Made by a program: the position numbers and the translations under genes. The notes below the pieces were generated by a model that searched no databases, had not been told where the DNA came from, and saw only the letters and a program-made list of their open reading frames with translations. From Arthrospiribacter ruber (lineage in GTDB: Bacteria > Bacteroidota > Bacteroidia > Cytophagales > Cyclobacteriaceae): DNA of 64,000 bases. Position 1 is the stretch's first letter, and each line of letters begins with the position of its first letter. This document shows positions 18,690 to 28,400 of this stretch, piece by piece. The stretch covers positions 186,001 through 250,000 of the forward strand of contig NZ_RPHB01000004.1 in the NCBI RefSeq assembly GCF_019343195.1. The letters run 5' to 3'.

Positions 18690-19718
18690 ATGAAAAAAGT
18701 AGCTATTATTTCCATTGACGGAGGAGGTATCCGAGGGATAATACCCGGCACCATCCTTCAACTGATTGAAGAAAAAATACAGGAAAAAGAAAGCAATCCA
18801 CAAGCCCGCTTGGTGGACTATGTGGATTTTGTAGCGGGTACAAGCACTGGGGGAATTTTAGGTTGTGGAATGCTGGTGCCGGATCCAGTAGTGCCCGAAA
18901 GACCCAAATTTTCTATGGAGGAAGTAGTCAACCTTTATCATGAAAATGGAGGGGATATTTTCAGAAAGCCATTTGGACACAAATTGAGGACGGTATTTGG
19001 CATACGGGAAGAAAAATATCCCAATGCCAACCTCAGAAAAGCACTTCGGGAATACTTTGGTGACACTTATCTAAGCGAAATGCTCAAGCCTTGCCTTTTT
19101 ACAGCTTATGACATTGAAAGCAGGAAATCTACATTTTTTAAATGGGGAAAGGCCTGTGATGATATTTCCCATGATTTCTTTATCCGAGATGTAGCGCAGG
19201 CTACTGCTGCAGCACCCACTTATTTTGAAGCAGCATTGATCAAGTCCCGTTTTGGCGCAGAATATCCATTGATTGATGGAGGTGTATTTGCCAACAATCC
19301 CGCCATGTGTGCCTATGCAGAGGTCAGAAAATGTGATTTTGGGGAAATCAAAAAACCTACTTCCAAAAACATGCTGATGATCTCATTGGGAACAGGCTCA
19401 GTAAAGGAATCATTTCCTTTTGAAAAAGCCAGAAGGTTCGGTCTCGTGCAATGGATTCGTCCGTTGATAGACATTATGATGTCCGGTAATTCTGAAACTG
19501 TCTCCCACCAACTCGAGTGGCTGTTTGATGCCGGTGAAAATCAGGAGGGATTTATACGATTGGAACCAGATCTTCACAATGCCAAACCGGATATGGATGA
19601 TGCCAGCAAAGCGAATATGGATGCGCTTAGAGATGCAGCTATCAAATTTGTGAAGGATAATCCCGAAAAAATCAATAATGTTGTCGATAAACTGATCGCT
19701 AACAAAAAAGAAATATGA
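18690..19718 (+). CDS. Patatin-like phospholipase
   Basis: This 342-residue serine hydrolase of the patatin/cPLA2 group probably cleaves acyl esters of phospholipids. The three signature elements are present: oxyanion loop DGGGIRG (residues 10-16), nucleophile elbow GTSTGG (Ser52) and the catalytic Asp in LIDGG (Asp196), forming a Ser-Asp dyad. No signal peptide is present, so the protein should be cytoplasmic. The frame extends to a TTG at 18681, but conserved sequence begins right after the ATG at 18690. The stop overlaps the start of the aldo/keto reductase gene (ATGA), so the two are translated together; no common pathway is known. Confidence 0.93.
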   Translation: MKKVAIISIDGGGIRGIIPGTILQLIEEKIQEKESNPQARLVDYVDFVAGTSTGGILGCGMLVPDPVVPERPKFSMEEVVNLYHENGGDIFRKPFGHKLRTVFGIREEKYPNANLRKALREYFGDTYLSEMLKPCLFTAYDIESRKSTFFKWGKACDDISHDFFIRDVAQATAAAPTYFEAALIKSRFGAEYPLIDGGVFANNPAMCAYAEVRKCDFGEIKKPTSKNMLMISLGTGSVKESFPFEKARRFGLVQWIRPLIDIMMSGNSETVSHQLEWLFDAGENQEGFIRLEPDLHNAKPDMDDASKANMDALRDAAIKFVKDNPEKINNVVDKLIANKKEI

Positions 19719-20734
19719 ACATTAATGACCACAATCCCCTGACTCCATATCAGCCGAATGCTAAAAGGTACGACAGCATGCCATTTAGACGCTGCGGAAA
19801 TAGCGGGATCATGCTTCCTGAGATTTCACTGGGACTATGGCACAATTTCGGCCATGATGCAGATTTCAAAAATTCCAGACAGATCCTTAGAACTGCTTTT
19901 GATTTTGGCATCACCCATTTTGATCTGGCCAATAATTATGGTCCCCCTTACGGATCGGCTGAGGAAAATTTTGGCAGGATCATGCAAAAAGATTTTGCAT
20001 CACTCAGGGACGAGCTGATCATTTCCACCAAAGCCGGATGGGACATGTGGCCAGGTCCTTATGGAAATCTCGGCTCCAAAAAATACCTGATTGCTTCTTT
20101 GGACCAAAGTCTGAAAAGAATGGGACTGGATTATGTAGATATCTTTTATCACCACAGACCTGACCCAGACACACCTCTTGAAGAAACCATGTCTGCCCTA
20201 GATCAAATTGTCAGACAAGGCAAAGCCTTGTATGTGGGCATTTCCCAGTACAGCGCAAAAGACACCGCTAAAGCCGTCCGGATACTCAATGGTTTGGGCA
20301 CTCCCCTGCTGATTCATCAGCCACGATACAGTATGATGGACCGATGGGTAGAAGATGGATTGTTGGATGTGTTGGAACAGGAAGGGGTCGGTGCCATTGC
20401 TTTTTCACCTCTTGAACAAGGTATACTTACCGATAAATACCTCAAGGGTATTCCTTCCGATAGCCGTGCAGCTAAAGACGGTCGGTACCTCAAAGAAGAA
20501 CAGGTCACAGAGAAGGTGATTTCCAAAGTAAAAGCACTGAATAAAATTGCCCAAAAGCGAGGGCAGACGATGGCACAATTGGCCATTTCATGGCTGCTGA
20601 AAGATGAAAGGATCACTACCGTATTGGTCGGTGTAAGTAAAGCTTCTCAATTGGCCGATAATGTAAAAGCCACCGATAACACCAAGTTTTCACCTGATGA
20701 ACTTAAAGACATTGAAGAAATTTTGAAAGGATAA
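19715..20734 (+). CDS. Aldo/keto reductase, YghZ/Gpr type
   Basis: This 339-residue NADPH-dependent aldehyde reductase resembles E. coli YghZ (L-glyceraldehyde 3-phosphate reductase), with the hallmark N-terminus FRRCGNSGIMLPEISLGLWHNFG. The catalytic tetrad is visible: Asp70 and Tyr75 in HFDLANNYG, Lys106 in STKAGWDMWPGPYG, and the His pair 146/147 in YHHRPDPDTPLEET. The cofactor-binding tail WLLKDERITTVLVGVSK is intact. Members of this group detoxify methylglyoxal and related aldehydes. The gene overlaps the patatin gene by four bases. An inverted repeat at 20757 follows. Confidence 0.93.
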   Translation: MNINDHNPLTPYQPNAKRYDSMPFRRCGNSGIMLPEISLGLWHNFGHDADFKNSRQILRTAFDFGITHFDLANNYGPPYGSAEENFGRIMQKDFASLRDELIISTKAGWDMWPGPYGNLGSKKYLIASLDQSLKRMGLDYVDIFYHHRPDPDTPLEETMSALDQIVRQGKALYVGISQYSAKDTAKAVRILNGLGTPLLIHQPRYSMMDRWVEDGLLDVLEQEGVGAIAFSPLEQGILTDKYLKGIPSDSRAAKDGRYLKEEQVTEKVISKVKALNKIAQKRGQTMAQLAISWLLKDERITTVLVGVSKASQLADNVKATDNTKFSPDELKDIEEILKG

Positions 20735-20756
20735 GCCTCATCTGTCTAAAGTTAAA

Positions 20757-20804
20757 CCTGCCAAGTGTATCTTAAGCTAATCTGGAAAAGAAAATCTTGG
20801 CAGG
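20757..20804. repeat. Inverted repeat CCTGCCAAG/CTTGGCAGG with a 30-base loop
   Basis: CCTGCCAAG (20757-20765) is the exact reverse complement of CTTGGCAGG (20796-20804). The repeat sits between the aldo/keto reductase stop and the tyrS promoter. A terminator is possible, although the loop is long and the T-rich tail broken (CCACTTTTGG). A tyrS leader role is less likely because the -7 box lies downstream of it. Confidence 0.5.
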
Positions 20805-20875
20805 CCACTTTTGGAATTTTTGTAAAGAATTCCCCTTGTAATCAGGCTTAGGTTTCTTACTCTTTTCTAAAAACC

Positions 20876-20883
20876 TATATTTG
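20876..20883 (+). promoter_or_regulatory. TAnnTTTG -7 box of tyrS
   Basis: TATATTTG matches the consensus exactly, 28 bases before the ATG at 20911. It overlaps an alternative TTG start at 20881, supporting the later ATG. Confidence 0.6.
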
Positions 20884-20910
20884 CAGCTTGAAAAAACTGA
20901 ACTAGCGATA

Positions 20911-22203
20911 ATGAATAATTTTATAGAAGAACTGCGGTGGAGAGGAATGCTTCAGGACATGACTCCGGAATTGGACAATCACCTTGAAAAAGGAATGGCG
21001 TCCGCCTATTTAGGTTTCGACCCCACAGCAGATTCTTTGCATATAGGTCACCTTGTAGGGGTGATGACTTTGCTGCATTTTCAACGTGCTGGTCACAAGC
21101 CATTCGCTTTGGTTGGGGGTGCTACAGGAATGATCGGAGACCCTTCTTTCAAATCAGCAGAACGAAACCTGCTTGATAGCAATACTTTAGAACACAATGT
21201 CACTTCCTTGCAAAAGCAATTGGCCAAATTCCTGGACTTTCAGGAGGGCACTGTAAATAAAGCAGAACTGGTCAACAATTTCGATTGGATGTCCAAGTTT
21301 TCCTTTTTGGACTTCATCAGAGATGTAGGTAAATACATCACTGTCAATTACATGATGGCCAAAGATTCAGTCAAAAGAAGATTGGAAGATGGAAACGGGC
21401 TTTCCTTCACAGAATTTTCTTATCAACTGATCCAAGGATATGATTTTTACCATTTATGGAAAAATGAAAATGTAAGCGTACAGCTCGGAGGATCCGATCA
21501 GTGGGGAAATATTGTGACAGGAACTGAGCTCATCCGCAAAATGGAAGGAGGCTCTGCCTATGCACTGACAGTTCCTCTAATTACCAAAGCCGATGGCTCC
21601 AAATTTGGGAAGACAGAAGGTGGTTCTGTGTGGCTTGATCCTGAAAAGACCTCTCCTTATGCGTTTTATCAGTTCTGGCTCAATGTATCCGATGAAGATG
21701 CTGCCAAATACATTAGAATCTTTACCACTTTGGAAAGGGAAGTTATCGAAAGCCTTGAAAAAGAACATTTGGAAGCACCTCATCTAAGAATATTGCAAAA
21801 GGAAATTGCCAAGCAGGTAACCATTATGGTTCATGGAGAAAATGAATTTGAAATGGCGGTCAAAGCCTCTTCAATCCTATTTGGAAAAAGCTCCAACGAA
21901 GACCTTGCTGCATTAGATGAAAGGACATTCCTTCAGGTTTTTGATGGTGTTCCACAGACCACAATCGACAAGAATGAATATCAATCCACTTCGAATGTGG
22001 TGGAGTTGCTTTCAGAAAAGACTTCAGGTATCATATTTTCGTCCAAAGGAGAAGCCAGAAAAATGATTCAGGGCGGGGGAGTTTCCGTAAATAAGGAAAA
22101 GCTCACTGACCCAAATTCAGCAGTTGATTTCACTTTGCTTCAGGACAAATACTTATTAGTCCAAAAAGGAAAGAAGAATTACTATATTGTAGAAATTGCC
22201 TAA
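20911..22203 (+). CDS. tyrS: Tyrosyl-tRNA synthetase
   Basis: This 430-residue class I synthetase charges tRNA-Tyr with tyrosine. The HIGH signature is present in [15 protein letters not shown] and the KMSKS loop appears as KFGKTEGG, the usual TyrRS variant. Tyrosine recognition is seen in the [13 protein letters not shown] and GGSDQWGNI segments, and a C-terminal S4 RNA-binding domain spans about residues 365-430. The frame extends to a TTG at 20881, but that codon is part of the promoter -7 box and the ATG at 20911 gives the family length. A hairpin terminator follows at 22208. Confidence 0.98.
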   Translation: MNNFIEELRWRGMLQDMTPELDNHLEKGMASAYLGFDPTADSLHIGHLVGVMTLLHFQRAGHKPFALVGGATGMIGDPSFKSAERNLLDSNTLEHNVTSLQKQLAKFLDFQEGTVNKAELVNNFDWMSKFSFLDFIRDVGKYITVNYMMAKDSVKRRLEDGNGLSFTEFSYQLIQGYDFYHLWKNENVSVQLGGSDQWGNIVTGTELIRKMEGGSAYALTVPLITKADGSKFGKTEGGSVWLDPEKTSPYAFYQFWLNVSDEDAAKYIRIFTTLEREVIESLEKEHLEAPHLRILQKEIAKQVTIMVHGENEFEMAVKASSILFGKSSNEDLAALDERTFLQVFDGVPQTTIDKNEYQSTSNVVELLSEKTSGIIFSSKGEARKMIQGGGVSVNKEKLTDPNSAVDFTLLQDKYLLVQKGKKNYYIVEIA

Positions 22204-22207
22204 GAAA

Positions 22208-22235
22208 AGTACCCTTCAAATAAGGGTGCTTTTTA
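22208..22235 (+). terminator. Rho-independent terminator of tyrS
   Basis: ACCCTT pairs with AAGGGT around the loop CAAAT, with outer AG/CT bases extending the stem, and a T-run follows. Confidence 0.75.
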
Positions 22236-22254
22236 TTTGAAAAATTCAACCTTT

Positions 22255-22287
22255 TTGATTTTGAAGAGAATTTAATTTTTATATTTG
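22255..22287 (+). promoter_or_regulatory. Promoter: TTG -33 and TATATTTG -7
   Basis: A -7 box TATATTTG (22280-22287) is preceded by TTG at 22255-22257, a 22-base spacer within the range known for Bacteroidota; a second TTG at 22261 is also near. It lies 22 bases before the lipoprotein ATG at 22310. Confidence 0.6.
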
Positions 22288-22309
22288 ATTCGATTAAACA
22301 GATTTTGTC

Positions 22310-22933
22310 ATGAAAAAGGCATTTTTACCTCTATTTCTCTCGACCTTAATTTTTTCATGCCAATTTGACCAAAAGGAAGATCCAATCGACGGAGTCCGGG
22401 CTGATTCCGAATTAGATGATGTCACTGATGCTTTACATAACACTTTCTTTGAATTTGAAGTAGAAGGAGGCGACCAAGACAGGTCCTTCGAAGACAGGTC
22501 TGAAGGATTACACGGTATTTATGGAGTTTCCCGTACTGATGCCAACAATCTTGAAGGAAACAACAGAAACTTGTATAACTGTTTTCAATCCATAGGATTG
22601 AGTCTTCCACAAATGAATCAGATAAGGGCTGCTACTAATAGCTTTAGTGCATGTAGAAACAATGTTTCAAGAAATTACCGAAGTGAATTTTCCAGTCTTC
22701 TCAAAAGAGTGGAAGATGAAAGAAAAAGAATTGTAAACAACCAACAAGCTAATCCCATTGCGATCCAAAATCAGCTTACAGCTTTAAGAAACCGTTTTAG
22801 AAAAGACCTTATGGACCTGAAGCTAGAGTACAGTGAAGAGCTAAGAACATGCTTAAGGTCATATATTGCAGAGATAAATAGAAGACTGAATGAAGGTCAG
22901 TGGAACGAATTTAAGGAATGTGTTTTGGACTGA
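22310..22933 (+). CDS. Lipoprotein of unknown function
   Basis: This 207-residue protein has a lipoprotein signal ending in the lipobox IFSC (Cys17), an acidic linker (DQKEDPIDGVRADSELDD) and a largely helical body rich in Arg, Asn and Glu (for example RDVKRVEDERKRIV-like coils around residue 140). Two cysteine-containing stretches (YNCFQSIG, FSACRNN) and a late TCLRSY suggest possible disulphides. I recognise no family. Its own promoter at 22255 and a large hairpin after the stop mark it as a single-gene unit. Confidence 0.75.
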   Translation: MKKAFLPLFLSTLIFSCQFDQKEDPIDGVRADSELDDVTDALHNTFFEFEVEGGDQDRSFEDRSEGLHGIYGVSRTDANNLEGNNRNLYNCFQSIGLSLPQMNQIRAATNSFSACRNNVSRNYRSEFSSLLKRVEDERKRIVNNQQANPIAIQNQLTALRNRFRKDLMDLKLEYSEELRTCLRSYIAEINRRLNEGQWNEFKECVLD

Positions 22934-22944
22934 AAATTTTCTCT

Positions 22945-22984
22945 CCTGTATTTCAATACCTTATTTTTTTATTTGAAATACAGG
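22945..22984. repeat. 12-bp stem hairpin with a T-rich loop
   Basis: CCTGTATTTCAA (22945-22956) is the exact reverse complement of TTGAAATACAGG (22973-22984); the 16-base loop contains a run of T. It follows the lipoprotein stop by 11 bases and may stabilise or end that transcript. No T-run follows the stem on the plus strand. Confidence 0.55.
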
Positions 22985-23007
22985 CGCATGAATTGAACGG
23001 GGTTTAA

Positions 23008-23026
23008 TATATTTGAACTCAGTTCA
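23008..23026 (+). promoter_or_regulatory. -7 box overlapped by a perfect 13-bp palindrome; likely TetR operator
   Basis: TATATTTG (23008-23015) is an exact -7 box. The palindrome TGAACT-C-AGTTCA (23014-23026) begins at its last two bases and ends 15 bases before the TetR ATG at 23042. A regulator bound there would cover the transcription start, which suggests autorepression. Confidence 0.6.
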
Positions 23027-23041
23027 TATTTTAATTGTATC

Positions 23042-23743
23042 ATGCCCACAGCAGCAAAAGAGAAAAAAGGAAAACTTATTCTGGATGTAGCCATCAAACT
23101 TTTTACAAGTAAAGGTTATGCAGCCACTAAGATGGAGGATGTGGCCAAAGAGGCCAACATATCAAAAGGACTCACCTATTTTTACTTCAAAAATAAAGAA
23201 GACCTATATATGGCTTTGACCAAAAAGGCTTTCGATGAACTCAAATCGATCTTCAAGGAAATTTATAAAGTCAAAGGAAAAGCCGGTCTTCAAATGATCA
23301 CGGAGCTTGCCTATTCTTATTTGGATTTTACCCAAAACCATAGAATTTACAATGAAGCCATTCTAAACTTTATGGGATTGGTCAAGCAATACAATGATGA
23401 AGAATTGAAAAAGGAAATAGATCCACAGATTTTGAAAAGTGATCATTTTCAGAAATTGCTGGAAATCCATCATGATTGTGGAAAAATCGGAATTCAGATG
23501 GTCACAATTGGACTTAGAGACGGAAGCATCCGTCCTGAACTACAGGCAGAAGTAACTTTTTATACCGTTTGGAGTATGTTGATCGGTTACGAGCGCTTGA
23601 TGGGCCCTGTTGGATATGAGGGAAAAGAAGTCAAAATCCATTTGGAGAACTGGAAGCCGGGATTTATCAAACTTTTGCAGGACATGCTCAAAGGAACCAT
23701 ACAAGCATCCAAGCCACAGGCAGTTCAGGCATCTTTATTTTAA
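23042..23743 (+). CDS. TetR-family transcriptional regulator
   Basis: This 233-residue one-domain repressor has its helix-turn-helix in residues 10-55, with the family core DVAIKLFTSKGYAATKMEDVAKEANISKGLTYFYFKN present (quoted only in part in other fields). The C-terminal ligand domain contains many aromatic residues and the segment ELAYSYLDFTQNHRIY. The effector is unknown; many TetR proteins of this build in Bacteroidota control fatty-acid or acyl-CoA genes. A perfect palindrome overlaps its own promoter. Convergent with susD, it is separated from that gene by a strong bidirectional terminator, so it does not obviously control the SusCD pair. Confidence 0.93.
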   Translation: MPTAAKEKKGKLILDVAIKLFTSKGYAATKMEDVAKEANISKGLTYFYFKNKEDLYMALTKKAFDELKSIFKEIYKVKGKAGLQMITELAYSYLDFTQNHRIYNEAILNFMGLVKQYNDEELKKEIDPQILKSDHFQKLLEIHHDCGKIGIQMVTIGLRDGSIRPELQAEVTFYTVWSMLIGYERLMGPVGYEGKEVKIHLENWKPGFIKLLQDMLKGTIQASKPQAVQASLF

Positions 23744-23790
23744 AGTTTAGCTTTCAATACCTATACGATTATCTATATTCTCCAACAAGC

Positions 23791-23827
23791 AAAAAAAGGG
23801 CTATCCGAAAATCGGATAGCCCTTTTT
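23791..23827. terminator. Bidirectional terminator between the TetR gene and susD
   Basis: AAAAAGGGCTATCCGA (23793-23808) pairs perfectly with TCGGATAGCCCTTTTT (23812-23827) around a three-base loop. Runs of A before and T after the stem make it work on both strands. Confidence 0.93.
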
Positions 23828-23853
23828 GATATTGTTTGGTCACAGTGTACAGA

Positions 23854-25392
23854 TCAGTATCCTGGGTTCTGCTCCTGTGCCAAAGTTGGATTGTTAACTA
23901 CTTCCTGAAGCGGTATTGGCCAAAGGAATATGCTTTCATCATATGCTATAGAGTGGGTTGGGCTTAATCCATCCTCTCCAAAAAGGACTTCGGGGTCATA
24001 GAATTCAATACTGGTAACTGCTCTTGAAGGTGTCTTGGCAGGTACTCCATCCAGCTCACCCATACCAGCAAGCCGATGTATATCATACCACCTTATAGCT
24101 TCTGCCAGGAATTCAATCCTTTTTTCATTTAAAATAGCCTCAATTAGACCCTCAGCATTTCCTCCTACATCAGCCAAAGTATAGGAAGACGCATCATCTG
24201 GGATAGCTCTGTCTCTAACGCTGTTGAGCAATGCTAAAGCCTCTTGGAGATTCCCAAGTCTTGCATTGGCTTCAGCAGCACTGAGCACGGCTTCAGCATA
24301 CCTTAGCAAAGGAGTCGGATCATCTCTATCGATATATCCTGTATACTTGGCAGTATATATACCGTCTTCATTGGAAGATGTTAACTCTGTCCTTCTCAAA
24401 TCACCTTCCAACCAAAAATCTTCATTCCAGAAAAATGGACTGATTTTTATCAAGCCTCTTCCACCAAAACTCGGATTTCCATACATTGCCGCTAACGCTC
24501 CATTTACTCCAGGGTTTGACTCAGGAGTATTGTTCAGAGAGAAAATACTTTCAGGATTACCGGCAGGACTGGTAAACGGTACTTCTGGTGAAGCTGCAAG
24601 TGAAAAATCCAGCTTTTCGAATTCCTCCAAAACAGCATTATAATCCTGTTGATGTAACTTGATCCGAAGTTTAAGTGCAACAGCGGCACTTGTCGAAGCC
24701 CTGAATGGAGCACCTGAAGATGATCCGATTTCTTCTGCTTCATTAAGATCCTGAAGTATTCTTTCGTAAGTACCGGCTACAGTTCCTCTGCCAATTTCAA
24801 TGGCTTCGTCTACTCTCTCTGTATTGTTGACAGCAAAGTCCCTGTACGGAATCCCCATATTGCTTTCAGGATTGTCCGCATAAGGTCTTGACACATGCAT
24901 CAACAATTCAAAATGGGTATATGCCCTAAAAAACAGCATCTCAGCCCTATATGCATTGTACTCATCTTGGGTGATGATTTCATTTTCGAGTGCTGTTTCA
25001 ATTCCATCCAAAACTACGTTTGCTCTGTTGATCAGACGATAAGATGAAATCCAAAATTCAGCATTATTGGCTGTGCTTGGAGAGTATGCACCGATATAGG
25101 TCACTTCATAAAACAACTGATCGTTGTACATATCCCCAGCTCTCATATCTGCCTGCTGTATAGAAGCAGCCCCAAAAGGATAGCCTCGTTGAATGGCTCC
25201 TAAGAAGAAACCTCTTTGTGCCGCATCATATACACCAAGAATATTACCCAATACTTTTTGCGCATCCGAAAATGCCTCTTCCTCCGGCACCAAAGTAACC
25301 GGGGTTTGGTCTGTAACATCACATGATGCGAAAACCAGACCTGCGCCTACCAAAAGAGAGGCCGCTATATTATTTATTTTATTCAATTTCAT
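23854..25392 (-). CDS. susD: SusD/RagB-type surface glycan- or nutrient-binding lipoprotein
   Basis: This 512-residue lipoprotein has lipobox FASC (Cys24) followed by DVTDQ. The body carries the helical TPR-like SusD fold: YRLINRANVVLDGIE, AEMLFFRAYTHFELL, YERILQDLNEAEEIG, and the terminal LNEKRIEFLAEAIRWYDIHRL with AIRWYD typical of the family, ending ...LAQEQNPGY. It acts at the outer face of the outer membrane as the lid of the SusC transporter encoded just upstream (27 bases apart). The ligand is unknown, since no glycosidase, peptidase, sigma or anti-sigma gene is adjacent. Confidence 0.96.
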   Translation of the reverse strand: MKLNKINNIAASLLVGAGLVFASCDVTDQTPVTLVPEEEAFSDAQKVLGNILGVYDAAQRGFFLGAIQRGYPFGAASIQQADMRAGDMYNDQLFYEVTYIGAYSPSTANNAEFWISSYRLINRANVVLDGIETALENEIITQDEYNAYRAEMLFFRAYTHFELLMHVSRPYADNPESNMGIPYRDFAVNNTERVDEAIEIGRGTVAGTYERILQDLNEAEEIGSSSGAPFRASTSAAVALKLRIKLHQQDYNAVLEEFEKLDFSLAASPEVPFTSPAGNPESIFSLNNTPESNPGVNGALAAMYGNPSFGGRGLIKISPFFWNEDFWLEGDLRRTELTSSNEDGIYTAKYTGYIDRDDPTPLLRYAEAVLSAAEANARLGNLQEALALLNSVRDRAIPDDASSYTLADVGGNAEGLIEAILNEKRIEFLAEAIRWYDIHRLAGMGELDGVPAKTPSRAVTSIEFYDPEVLFGEDGLSPTHSIAYDESIFLWPIPLQEVVNNPTLAQEQNPGY

Positions 25393-25418
25393 AATTCTAA
25401 TCTTTTAGGTGGGATGGA

Positions 25419-28400
25419 TTAAAAACCAACATTTAGACCTACGGAATATGTCCTGATGATAGGAGCTGAATTGAAATCAACACCGAACTGCAATTGATTG
25501 CCAGGGAAGGTATTCAACTCAGGATCCAATCCTGAATATCCAGTAAGGAGAAATGGATTCTGTACTTGAGCGAAGAACCTTGCCGTGCGGACATTTCCTG
25601 CAAAAGCACTTTCCAATACGGATTGTGGAACCCTATATCCTATAACAATATTTTGAACCCTGAGAAAATCGCCTCTTTCTACAAATCTGCTGTTGGCAGC
25701 ACCCGAGGCCCAGATATTGGCATCCTGACCGGCAAAGAGTCTTGGTACATTGGTCTCCTGTCCGCTCTCGGTCCATCTGTCCATGATTACGGCATTATTA
25801 TTAGAGAATCCCATTCCCAATTGACCTCTTAGCGTCTCGTTCATGATATAATTTCCTCCAGAATAGCGGAAGAAAATCTCAGCGTCCCAATTGCCATAGG
25901 TGAAATTATTGGACCATCCACCTTGCCACCTTGGCAATGTATTTCCAAGTAGGGTCAGGTCATTTGAACCCAAACTGGTTGTACCCTCACTTACATCAGA
26001 TGGGTTTTCAGGATCAAATACCCTCCAGCCATTGTCTCCTTCTTGTAAATTGAACTGGGCCAGAGAGCCATCACCTTTTACATAAATAGGGTTTCCGTTT
26101 GCGTTATTTACACCATACCATTCATAGCCATAGAGCTGAGCAATGGGACCACCAAGCTCGGTCCGGTTGTAAGTACTGGTAATCGGGTTGATCAGGTTAG
26201 TCACTTCATTATGTAGCCAGGTAAAATTAAAGTCTGTATTCCAAGTAAATAAGCCATTATCTATCAAAGTAGTCATGACCCTTAATTCAATACCTTGGTT
26301 AACCATGGCTCCCACATTTTCGAAAATTGCATTTCCTGGAACTCCAAGGGAGCTTGGTGTGATCCTCTGAAGTACCAAATCCTGAATGTCATTGCGGAAG
26401 TAATCCACCATGATATTGAACCTGCCCACTTCCATGTCCAGACCTGCATTGAATTTTCTGGACGTTTCCCATTGAAGGTCATTGTTGGCAATCTGACTGT
26501 AGCCTATTCCTGCTCCAAGGCCAGAAAGCGCAGCACTAAAACCTCCGACATATGGGAAAAACCCGATTTCAGTATTCCCTACTTCTGCATAAGATACCCT
26601 GAATTTCATATCCCTAATGGCTGCCACATTGAAGAAGTCCTCATCCGAAATTCTCCATCCTACTGAACCACCCAGGAAAGTACCTCTCCTATTTGCCAGT
26701 GGAAGAGCGGATATACCATCATTTCTTACCGATGCGGAAAGAAGGTATTTACCGGCGTAATTGTAATTTACCCTTGCAAAATAAGAATCAAAACCTTGCT
26801 CCTGCATAGATCCACCTATCTGCTGGACCCCTGCCGAACCTGTCACAATATTATTTTCCAAAAAGAACCTATCTGCTAATTGTGTACCGGTAGCAGAAAA
26901 ATTGTAAAAGTTGGTGTACTGATACTCTGTACCTATTGTCACATTGATATTGTGGTCATCTCCCAAAATCGTTTGGTAATTCAAGGTGTTTTGTTGGTTC
27001 CACCTGTATGCAGGCAAAAATCCTTGTGTGATCAAACCATCATTACCTCTTCCATCACCGTGTCTGGGGTCCCAGGAAACAAACTCATCTGAAAAAGTCA
27101 AATCAGCACCAAACTGCGTTCTGAAAGTCAGTTCAGGCAAAATATCCCATTCACCATATACATTTCCCAATGCTCTGGAAACACGCCCTCTAAACCTGTT
27201 ATTGGCCAAAACAAAACCTATGTTGGGGAAATTGTTATCAATTACCCCAAGGTTATTTCCCGAGCCTAAAGAAGCTCCGTTTGAAGACACATTGAAACCA
27301 TCAAAAAACGTGTTATCAGCATCAAAAATCGGTACGTTTGGAAATAGCCTTGTTGCATTAAGCGTAACACCTGAAAGAGAGTTTTCACCATTGTTCAAAG
27401 AATTGATCTCTGTCTGGGAAAAGCTCATGTTCACACCTATTCTCAACCTATCGCTGATACTATGATCCACATTGGCCCTGAAAGAGTATCTGGACAAATC
27501 ATTTGCCCTCAGGTAACCTTCCTGATCAGTAAATCCTACTGAGAAGAAATACTTTGTAGCTTCACTACCTCCCCTGATGGACAGATTGTGCTGCTGAACC
27601 ATACCTCTTCTGAAAATGTAATCCTGCCAATCCGTATTCACTCCTGGTCTGGCCAGTTCGGAAAGACCTGCGTTGGTTCTTTTTTCATTGGCAATATCCA
27701 CAAACTGATCTCCATTGAGCAAACTAAACCTATTGATTTCCTCATTGAAACCTACAGATACATTGTAATCCACTTGGGCTTTTCCTGTAATACCTTTTTT
27801 GGTAGTGATCAAAATCACACCATTGGCAGCCCTAGAACCAAAAATTGCTGTAGCAGAGCCATCCTTCAACACCTCAAAAGACTCAATGTCCGCTGGGTTA
27901 ATCTGTGCCAAGGGATTACTTGGAAAATTGGCAGCCCTGTCTGAATTGACCACTGGAACTCCATCAATTACAATCAGAGGATCTGCATTTGAAGTAATCG
28001 AATTGACACCTCTGATCCGGATGACAGGAGCTTGGCCCAAGACACCTCCAGGGGTAGTCACTTGAACACCTGGTGCTCTACCTGCCAATTGTTGGTCAAA
28101 TGACGGAGTAACAAGGTTTTCGATTGCCCTGTTATCAATTGAAGAAACAGATCCCGTAAGTTCCCTTCTCTCCTGAGTACCGTAACCTACTACAACTACC
28201 TCTCCCAATGCTTTTACATCAGGCTGAAGCTCAACCTCTATATTATCGGCATTGGTCAAGGCCACCTCTCTTGTCTGATACCCCACAAAACTAAAAACCA
28301 AAGCATTCGCTCCTTGGGGTACATTGATGGAGAAGCGCCCATCAATATCTGTTATTGTCCCGGTAGAACTTCCTTTGACTACCACATTCACACCCGGAAT

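Noticed and set aside
20757-20910. T-box or tRNA-sensing leader before tyrS
   Set aside because: No T-box sequence or specifier structure is seen, and the -7 box lies after the inverted repeat, so the repeat would not be in the tyrS transcript.
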